Source: Oscillospiraceae bacterium
Lineage (GTDB): Bacteria > Bacillota > Clostridia > Lachnospirales > Lachnospiraceae
Assembly: GCA_021771715.1 (NCBI GenBank)
Contig: JAETOO010000003.1
Coordinates: 124,001 to 188,000 of the forward strand
Length of the DNA stretch: 64,000 bases
Direction of reading: 5' to 3'
In this document: piece by piece, positions 59,117-64,000 of the stretch
How positions within the stretch are numbered: position 1 is the stretch's first letter
Layout of the letters: every line of letters begins with the position of its first letter
Position numbers and translations under genes: made by a program
Notes under the pieces: generated by a model
Seen by the model: the letters and a program-made list of their open reading frames with translations, nothing else
Database searches by the model: none
What the model was told of the DNA's origin: nothing

Positions 59117-60658
59117 ATGAATATCCGGGAAGCGAAGGAAGAGATCATACACACATTGCAGGCGTATCACAGAAAGGATGCGGATGGCCGCTATACCTTT
59201 CCGCAGGTGCGCCAGCGGCCGATTTTGCTGATGGGGCCTCCGGGGATCGGGAAGACGGCCATCATGGAGCAGATCGCGGCCGCCTGCGGTGTCGGACTCG
59301 TGGCCTACACGATCACCCACCACACGCGGCAGAGCGCGATCGGACTGCCGAAGATCGTCCCGAGAGAGTATGGCGGCCGTGCGTTCAGCGTGACGGAGTA
59401 TACGATGAGTGAGATCATAGCGTCTGTCTATGACTGCATGGAGCGGACGGGGTATCAGGAGGGGATTCTGTTTATCGACGAGATCAACTGTGTCTCCGAG
59501 ACACTTGCGCCGACGATGCTGCAGTTTTTGCAGAACAAGACGTTCGGCAGCCATCGGGTGCCGGAGGGCTGGATGATCGTGGCAGCAGGCAATCCGCCGC
59601 AGTACAACAAATCCGTGCGGGAGTTTGACATCGTGACGCTGGACCGTGTGCGCCGGATCGACGTGGAGGCGGACCTGGACGTCTGGCTGGAGTACGGCGC
59701 GGGTCATGGGGTACACGGCGCGATTTTGTCGTACCTCACGATAAAGAGGGAGCATTTTTATCTTGTCGATGCAGGGGAGCAGACCGAGGGCAGGCAGTTT
59801 GTGACTGCGCGCGGCTGGGAGGATCTCTCAGAGCTGCTCGGAAGCTATGAGGAGCTCGGCGTTGCGGTCGATGAGAAGGTGGTGCGGCAGTACCTGCAGA
59901 ACGATGAGGTGGCGCGCAGTTTCGCGGCTTACTACCTGCTCTACCGGAAATATGGGACGGACTACGGGATCGCAGAGATCTTACAGGGGACAATCACGCC
60001 GGAGAGGCGCAGCGAGAAGGTGCGCATGGCACGGCAGGCGGCTTTTGACGAGCGGCTCACGGTCATCGGACTTTTGCTGGACGGACTGGGAGAGAGCCTG
60101 GCGCGGTATGAGGAACTGGACCGGCAGACGGTCCGGCTGCACGAACTGCTGTTGCAGCTGAAACGGGAAGCAAGTGAGCAGGGGACAATGCGCTGTTTTT
60201 CCGGTTTTCTGGAGGAACAGAAGAGAAGGCTTGCAGTGAAGGAGGAGAGGGAGCTGATCACGGAAGAGGATGCGGCGCTTGAGCGCGCGGTCCTTCGGAT
60301 CTGCGCACTGTTTGACCGGAAACTTCAGGAAGCGCATATCGCCGACCCGGAGAGCGGGATGGCGCGGATCCGGGCGCTCTTTGACGAGCTGCTGCAGGAG
60401 CGGCGCGCGTGCATCGCGTCGGTGCAGGCCGAACTTTCCCGGGCGTTTGAGTTCGCGGCAGACTGTTTCGGCGAGGAGCAGGAGCTGCTGCTCCTCGTGA
60501 CCGGACTGACGCGCAGCAGCCGTGCGAGAGCGTTTATCCGGATGCACGGCTGCCCGGAGTATCTGCGGTATGCGGAGGCGCTGCTCACAGAGGAGACGGA
60601 GGAGCTGCGGCAGGAGTGCAGGCGGCTTCTTGAATCCGGTCGAGCAGATCTGCGGTGA
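59117..60658 (+). CDS. MoxR-type AAA+ ATPase
   Basis: 513 residues. Walker A MGPPGIGKT, Walker B ILFIDEINCV, sensor 1 VAAGNPPQYNKS and an arginine-finger region TLDRVRRIDVE. The C-terminal 250 residues are helical and specific to this subgroup (YEELDRQTVRLHELLLQL). It is an ATPase partner of the VWA protein upstream. ATG 59117 is preferred with AGGAG 10 bases upstream; TTG 59108 is an alternative. Its last 74 bases overlap the 3' end of a gene on the other strand. A 43-codon frame at 58984-59115 between the two genes is not convincing. Confidence 0.88.
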   Translation: MNIREAKEEIIHTLQAYHRKDADGRYTFPQVRQRPILLMGPPGIGKTAIMEQIAAACGVGLVAYTITHHTRQSAIGLPKIVPREYGGRAFSVTEYTMSEIIASVYDCMERTGYQEGILFIDEINCVSETLAPTMLQFLQNKTFGSHRVPEGWMIVAAGNPPQYNKSVREFDIVTLDRVRRIDVEADLDVWLEYGAGHGVHGAILSYLTIKREHFYLVDAGEQTEGRQFVTARGWEDLSELLGSYEELGVAVDEKVVRQYLQNDEVARSFAAYYLLYRKYGTDYGIAEILQGTITPERRSEKVRMARQAAFDERLTVIGLLLDGLGESLARYEELDRQTVRLHELLLQLKREASEQGTMRCFSGFLEEQKRRLAVKEERELITEEDAALERAVLRICALFDRKLQEAHIADPESGMARIRALFDELLQERRACIASVQAELSRAFEFAADCFGEEQELLLLVTGLTRSSRARAFIRMHGCPEYLRYAEALLTEETEELRQECRRLLESGRADLR

Positions 60659-61355
60659 TGCAGCCGAGCGTCTCGCAGTGCACAAAGTCTGTCACGCAGC
60701 GGTCGACCTGGATTTGGGCTTGCGCCGCGAAATCTTCATCCGCATCCCAGAAAATCAGCCGTACCGCAAGGCACGGGAACGCCGCGAACTGAAAGGAGAC
60801 ATCTCCTGTGTCGAGCCTCAGACCTCTCGCCCGCCGGCAGGCCGCATCGAGCTCAGCGCAACGGCCGCTCCACTGACGCGCGAAAGGCGCGAGGAGCGGG
60901 TCAGGCATGCGCCGTCCGCTGCGACTCGCGACGCTGTCCAGAGTATCGGCGGGCACCCAGCTGCCCGTGATGCGCGGGTTGTTCTGTGTATAGTGCAGGA
61001 GATGGTAGATAGCCATCGTCTCATTAAAAAAGAGCGCGTCGGTCCAGACATTCTCCTCGGAAGCTTTGTCTGCGCTGCCCGACGGCAGAGGAATGGCGCA
61101 GTGTGCGGCTGCTGATGGCTGTGCCTTGGCATTCCGGCGCATCGGCTTCTCCAGCACACCGTCCGAGAGTCTCAGACGGTATGGCACGCCGAAATACGGG
61201 ACATACAGATATTCGGAATCGTAGGACAGCCCGAGTCTGTCAGCGCTTGGCTCCGGCCGGTAGCCGGTAAAAGTTCCGTGCCATTGCGCCGCAACCGCTT
61301 CATATTCGGCAAATGGCACGCCTCGCCCCTGGTGGGCATGGAAATTGATGCTCAT
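60585..61355 (-). CDS. DUF3786-type protein
   Basis: 256 residues, recognised by FHAHQGRGVPFAEYEAVAAQW, YVPYFGVPYRLRLSDG, MAIYHLLHYTQNNP and VRLIFWDADEDFAAQ, which match the DUF3786 pattern of clostridial and methanogen proteins (putative corrinoid-related function unproven). Start 61355 has GGAAGGAG 5-6 bases upstream. The frame is open further upstream to 61640, encoding an unrecognised 85-residue stretch that could be an N-terminal extension or a leader frame. Its 3' end overlaps the MoxR gene tail by 74 bases. Transcribed from a promoter at 61.76 kb through a possible attenuator. Confidence 0.78.
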   Translation of the reverse strand: MSINFHAHQGRGVPFAEYEAVAAQWHGTFTGYRPEPSADRLGLSYDSEYLYVPYFGVPYRLRLSDGVLEKPMRRNAKAQPSAAAHCAIPLPSGSADKASEENVWTDALFFNETMAIYHLLHYTQNNPRITGSWVPADTLDSVASRSGRRMPDPLLAPFARQWSGRCAELDAACRRARGLRLDTGDVSFQFAAFPCLAVRLIFWDADEDFAAQAQIQVDRCVTDFVHCETLGCITADLLDRIQEAACTPAAAPPSPL

Positions 61356-61615
61356 AGTAGCTCCTTCCTGAATTTGAATCGCCTGGCTGGATTGATCGTA
61401 GATCCGCATAAGTACCTTGACACAATGTGTGTTGTCATAGGTAGAGATTGAAATGGTTTGACCATTAATTTTCAAAATTCTTTTTAATTTTGGCGTGAAT
61501 TTTTTTAACCCGCAGACCACCAATAGACCCTGATAGCCTTTATTTTGGAAAATAGCGTAATCTTTTGGATCCGTCTGAGAGCTTGCTGGCCTTCCGGGCG
61601 GTTTTTGCATAAAGC

Positions 61616-61641
61616 AAAAGGTGCCTTCAAATGAAGACACC
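61616..61641 (-). terminator. Attenuator-like hairpin in the DUF3786 leader
   Basis: On the minus strand GGTGTCTTCA-TT-TGAAGGCACC is followed by TTTTGCTTT. It lies between the leader promoter and the DUF3786 gene, so it is probably a conditional stop. Confidence 0.55.
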
Positions 61642-61657
61642 CTGACATTTAAATGAA

Positions 61658-61684
61658 TTACAAGATGGGCGGCGTATCCATCAT
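61658..61684 (-). CDS. Possible 8-residue leader peptide MMDTPPIL
   Basis: On the minus strand ATGATG follows GAAAGGAGAACCTGAG and runs to a TAA after 8 codons, just before the attenuator-like hairpin. GAATTACAA upstream and TTGTAATTC over its end are exact inverted repeats (9 bases), so translation could change folding. Short and unproven. Confidence 0.35.
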   Translation of the reverse strand: MMDTPPIL

Positions 61685-61752
61685 CTCAGGTTCTCCTTTC
61701 AGAGAGTGTCGGGAGCCTTTCCGACCTTTGTAATTCAATTTATTGTATCTTC

Positions 61753-61781
61753 ATTATAGAGAAAATATTCTAATATGTCAA
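61753..61781 (-). promoter_or_regulatory. Promoter for the DUF3786 leader transcript
   Basis: Minus strand TTGACA (61781-61776) and TATAAT (61758-61753) with a 17-base spacer, a perfect consensus. The -35 box overlaps the stop of the gene upstream. Confidence 0.8.
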
Positions 61782-62149
61782 ATCTTTTTTAGCCTGCCGT
61801 TTTCTATTCCATGTTTTAGTTTTCCAGTAGTAATAGTGTGCAAGGTGGCAACATATAGGTAATCTTCCTTAATATCCAGTTTTATTCCAACCTGGATATT
61901 TTTATTAAAAACTTTGACAAGTTCAAAACTGATTCCGGGTTCATTCGGATTTACGCCAATATAGTCTGGATGCGCAATGATGTATGGTAAGTACTGTAAA
62001 AACTCAATGCACTCAGGGTGTCTTTTGAGGATGTGTTTTTCCAAACCGGCAGACTGATAAATGAATTCATAATCAAGTGAGTATGGAAGATAACAGTTTA
62101 GATTCTTATCAAAATGCGCAACTGGAAAAATTTTGTCACTCAAATTCAA
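61778..62149 (-). CDS. PBECR3-like nuclease-fold protein
   Basis: 123 residues, matching the pattern of phage-encoded Barnase/EndoU/Colicin E5-D-RelE-like (PBECR3) domains: KHILKRHPECIEFLQYLPYI, IAHPDYIGVNPNEPG and DYLYVATLHTITTGKLKHG. Possibly a toxin or RNA-acting protein of phage origin. TTG start at 62149 with AAGGAG closely upstream; a TTG two codons later is an alternative. It is A+T-rich relative to its neighbours and sits next to an ImmA/IrrE remnant, suggesting both came with a mobile element. Confidence 0.65.
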   Translation of the reverse strand: MNLSDKIFPVAHFDKNLNCYLPYSLDYEFIYQSAGLEKHILKRHPECIEFLQYLPYIIAHPDYIGVNPNEPGISFELVKVFNKNIQVGIKLDIKEDYLYVATLHTITTGKLKHGIENGRLKKI

Positions 62150-62190
62150 AACTCCTTCTCCTTTTTATTTTAAACGCTAAAGCGATTTAA

Positions 62191-62343
62191 TCATCTCAGC
62201 CTCAACTCAATGAGTTTCTGATGGTATCCTAAAACCCTGGATATTTGTTCCGAAGTATAATTGTGATATTCTGCGAGTGCGTCATCGGATACCAAAAGAT
62301 GCATGGCGAACAGGTTCGCTTCCTGTTCATACCGATCTGCATT
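62191..62343 (-). pseudogene. ImmA/IrrE-type metallopeptidase C-terminal fragment
   Basis: The frame encodes YEQEANLFAMHLLVSDDAL and ISRVLGYHQKLIELRLR, the C-terminal part of ImmA/IrrE proteins. The HExxH active site and the helix-turn-helix are missing upstream, where text becomes unrelated. A truncated relic of a phage or ICE repressor-cleaving protease. Confidence 0.6.
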
Positions 62344-62502
62344 GCGCCCAGGATGGAGTCGATCGTCTCCAGGCTGGCTTGCGGGCGACGATACGCATGT
62401 GCTTACGCGCAACGCGCATCCACGGGAGGGCTAGTTTGCATAGTACACTAAAATGCCATTTTACGGGCAAAATATCGGTTATAAACGGATAAGAAAAACA
62501 TC

Positions 62503-62541
62503 AAAAAACCGCGTAAATAAAGGATTCCTTTATCTACGCGG
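62503..62541 (-). terminator. Terminator after tRNA-Val
   Basis: Minus strand CCGCGTAGATAAAGGA and TCCTTTATTTACGCGG form a 16-base-pair stem with one mismatch, followed by TTTTTT. Confidence 0.85.
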
Positions 62542-62546
62542 AAAAA

Positions 62547-62620
62547 TGGAAGCAATGGGGCTCGAACCCATGACCTCTCGCGTGTGAGGCGAACGCTCAT
62601 CCCGACTGAGCTATGCTTCC
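62547..62620 (-). tRNA. tRNA-Val (CAC)
   Basis: Complete cloverleaf on the minus strand: acceptor GGAAGCA/TGCTTCC with discriminator A, D arm GCTC/GAGC, anticodon stem TTCGC/GCGAG with loop CTCACAC giving anticodon CAC, and T arm ATGGG/CCCAT with loop TTCGAGC. CCA is not encoded. A good promoter and terminator flank it, so it is monocistronic. It is a potential integration site beside phage-type relics. Confidence 0.95.
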
Positions 62621-62629
62621 ATGCCATTT

Positions 62630-62657
62630 ATTATAGCACTATGTCGGAAAAATGCAA
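62630..62657 (-). promoter_or_regulatory. Promoter for tRNA-Val
   Basis: Minus strand TTGCAT (62657-62652) and TATAAT (62635-62630) with a 16-base spacer, 10 bases before the tRNA 5' end. Confidence 0.6.
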
Positions 62658-62735
62658 GGAAAATTTTTGAATTTCTTGCAAGAGCTTTCGAGGTGCCTTG
62701 ACAGCGGTTTTCGCAGCAGAACGCGCAAAAAAGAC

Positions 62736-62764
62736 TTGACAATTCTTAAATCAAATATTATTAT
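62736..62764 (+). promoter_or_regulatory. Promoter for the HTH regulator and ABC transporter
   Basis: TTGACA at 62736-62741 and TATTAT at 62759-62764 with a 17-base spacer. Confidence 0.7.
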
Positions 62765-62825
62765 CAAAAACGAGAATAATACATAAAATAATAATGCTAT
62801 AAATCTTTGAATCGGAGAGAGGAGA

Positions 62826-63386
62826 GTGGCTGTGGAGAGGGATATTGTGGAGGTGGTGATGAATCCGGTGCGGCAGCGCATTGCGCAGTATCTGATTCTG
62901 CACGGAGTCGGGACCGCGGGGGAGATGCGGCGGGAGCTGTCGGATGTGCCGCCTGCGAGTCTGTACCGGCATATCAGGATTCTGCTGGATGCGGGCTGTA
63001 TCGAGATTGCCGAGCAGCGCCAGGTGCGCGGGACGGTCGAGAAGGTCTACAAGCTTGTGGAGCAGCCGCTCGGCCAGATCGAGGGGCAGGACGTCAGCGC
63101 GCTGTTCCGGGGCGGGCTGCTCTCGCTGATCGGAACGTTCGAGCGCTACTTTGCGGCCCCGGACAGCGATCCGGAGCGCGATATGCTCGCGCTGAACTCG
63201 TCGGTTTTGATGCTGAGCGACGAGGAGTTTATGGAATTTCTGCAGAAGCAGAGCGAGGTGATCAGCGGCTACGTGCAGAATACGGCAGGCGAGGGGCGGA
63301 AGCCGCGGCAGATCGTCTTCGTCTCCGCGCCGGTGGGGAATCCTGGTCAAAATGTACAGAATAAGGTATTTGAAGAAGATGGATGA
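62826..63386 (+). CDS. ArsR-like winged-helix regulator
   Basis: 186 residues. N-terminal HTH: VMNPVRQRIAQYLILHGV, AGEMRRELSDVPPASLYRHI, ILLDAGCIEIAEQRQVRGTVEKVY, which is the ArsR/HTH_20 pattern. The rest is a helical domain. GTG 62826 (or GTG 62832, better spaced from AGGAG) is the start. It lies 127 bases before an ABC ATPase gene and probably regulates that exporter. Confidence 0.82.
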   Translation: MAVERDIVEVVMNPVRQRIAQYLILHGVGTAGEMRRELSDVPPASLYRHIRILLDAGCIEIAEQRQVRGTVEKVYKLVEQPLGQIEGQDVSALFRGGLLSLIGTFERYFAAPDSDPERDMLALNSSVLMLSDEEFMEFLQKQSEVISGYVQNTAGEGRKPRQIVFVSAPVGNPGQNVQNKVFEEDG

Positions 63387-63513
63387 GAGGTACAAGGCGA
63401 AGTAAAGTGTCTGCGGAGAACGACTGGAATGTGCGGGATAAAATGTCCGCAAAGTCCGGAGACAATGCGGAGCAGAGATGTGCGGCGGGCCGCACGGAAA
63501 GGGAAGGTTGCAT

Positions 63514-64000
63514 ATGCTTACGATACAAAATCTGACAAAGACATACGGCGGCGGGAAGACCGCGGTCTCACATCTGAGCCTGAGCGTGGAGGCCGGAGAC
63601 ATCTACGGGTTCATCGGGCACAACGGTGCGGGGAAGACGACGACGATCAAGGCGATTGTCGGGATTCTCGCGTTTGAGGAGGGTGATATCCTGATCGACG
63701 GCGTCTCGATCCGCCAGGATCCGCTGCAGTGCAAGTCGAAGCTTGCCTACATCCCGGACAATCCCGATCTCTACGACTACCTGACCGGGATCCAGTACCT
63801 GAATTTCATCGCAGACATCTTCCGGATTCCGCAGCGGGAGCGCCAGAGCCGGATCACGACGTATGCGGAAGCGTTTGATCTGACGGCGTCTCTGGGCGAT
63901 CTGATTTCCTCCTACTCACACGGCATGAAGCAGAAGTTGGCGATTATCAGTGCGCTGATTCACGATCCGAAGCTTTTGATTCTGGATGAGCCGTTCGTGG
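63514..64000 (+). CDS. ABC transporter ATPase, cut by right edge
   Basis: The first 162 residues of an ABC ATPase, open to the window end. Walker A FIGHNGAGKTTTIKAI, a Q-loop region LAYIPDNPDLYDYLTG, signature SSYSHGMKQKLAII (SHGMK replacing LSGGQ as in the CcmA/NatA-like exporter group) and Walker B LLILDEPFV. Start ATG 63514 with AAGGGAAGG upstream. Its permease should lie beyond the window. An inverted repeat (GTGCGGC/GCCGCAC) precedes it and may be a hairpin or operator. Confidence 0.9.
   Translation, partial: MLTIQNLTKTYGGGKTAVSHLSLSVEAGDIYGFIGHNGAGKTTTIKAIVGILAFEEGDILIDGVSIRQDPLQCKSKLAYIPDNPDLYDYLTGIQYLNFIADIFRIPQRERQSRITTYAEAFDLTASLGDLISSYSHGMKQKLAIISALIHDPKLLILDEPFV

Noticed and set aside
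61364-61610. Unrecognised 82-codon frame fused upstream of DUF3786
   Set aside because: In frame with the gene and starting after the attenuator, but the strong ribosome site at 61355 marks the likely start. Mentioned under the gene rather than called separately.

Overview
The window looks like chromosome of an anaerobic Firmicute of class Clostridia, most likely a Lachnospiraceae-type gut bacterium. The evidence is Gram-positive Shine-Dalgarno sites before nearly every gene, consensus TTGACA/TATAAT promoters with 17-base spacers, HemZ, a rpsB-tsf operon, a glycine riboswitch and a sialic acid/amino sugar catabolic cluster. The core genes are G+C-rich. The stretch from about 14.4 to 35.7 kb is visibly A+T-richer and carries defence, toxin-antitoxin and decayed mobile genes.

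Layout. 1-5.3 kb: hemZ (5' end outside the window), an HD-GYP-type protein with a repeat tail, a DUF1294 membrane protein on the minus strand, and glyA. 5.4-12.4 kb: a four-gene MacAB-like ABC export operon with two membrane-fusion adaptors, one of them a 1141-residue giant. 12.5-14.4 kb: rpsB-tsf. 14.4-20.3 kb: an AbiEi/AbiEii pair followed by two large unrecognised proteins whose reading frames overlap; the second has a nuclease-like N-terminus, making the pair a candidate undescribed defence module. 20.3-23 kb: a VbhA-like antitoxin with a broken Fic gene, a HipA-like kinase with a small partner, and a decayed mobile-element segment with a ParB fragment and TTTGGGGG repeats. 23-27.6 kb: a TetR-controlled redox cluster (flavodoxins, aldo/keto reductase, carboxymuconolactone decarboxylase-cupin) interspersed with at least four gene relics. 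27.7-35.6 kb: two aminotransferases behind a structured leader, an AraC regulator, two GH5 glycosidases and a GPH-type sugar symporter.

36.7-41.9 kb: a leftward operon of two TIM-barrel isomerase-like and two Gfo/Idh/MocA proteins with a divergent AraC regulator. 42.7-50.5 kb: a nearly complete sialic acid pathway, with nagB divergent from nanE, nanA, an SSS symporter, a YhcH-type protein, a ROK kinase, an RpiR regulator and nagA. It takes N-acetylneuraminate to fructose-6-phosphate. 50.5-56.8 kb: a hybrid sensor kinase, a glycine-riboswitch-controlled AGCS symporter, a REC-HD-GYP response regulator and a separate HPt protein. 56.9-60.7 kb: a small protein, a VWA/metallopeptidase-like protein with tandem repeats, and a MoxR-type ATPase. 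60.6-64 kb: a DUF3786 protein behind an attenuator-like leader, phage-type gene remnants beside tRNA-Val(CAC), and the start of an ABC transporter operon cut by the right edge.

No function was confirmed by database search. All assignments rest on reading motifs, gene order and translation signals.
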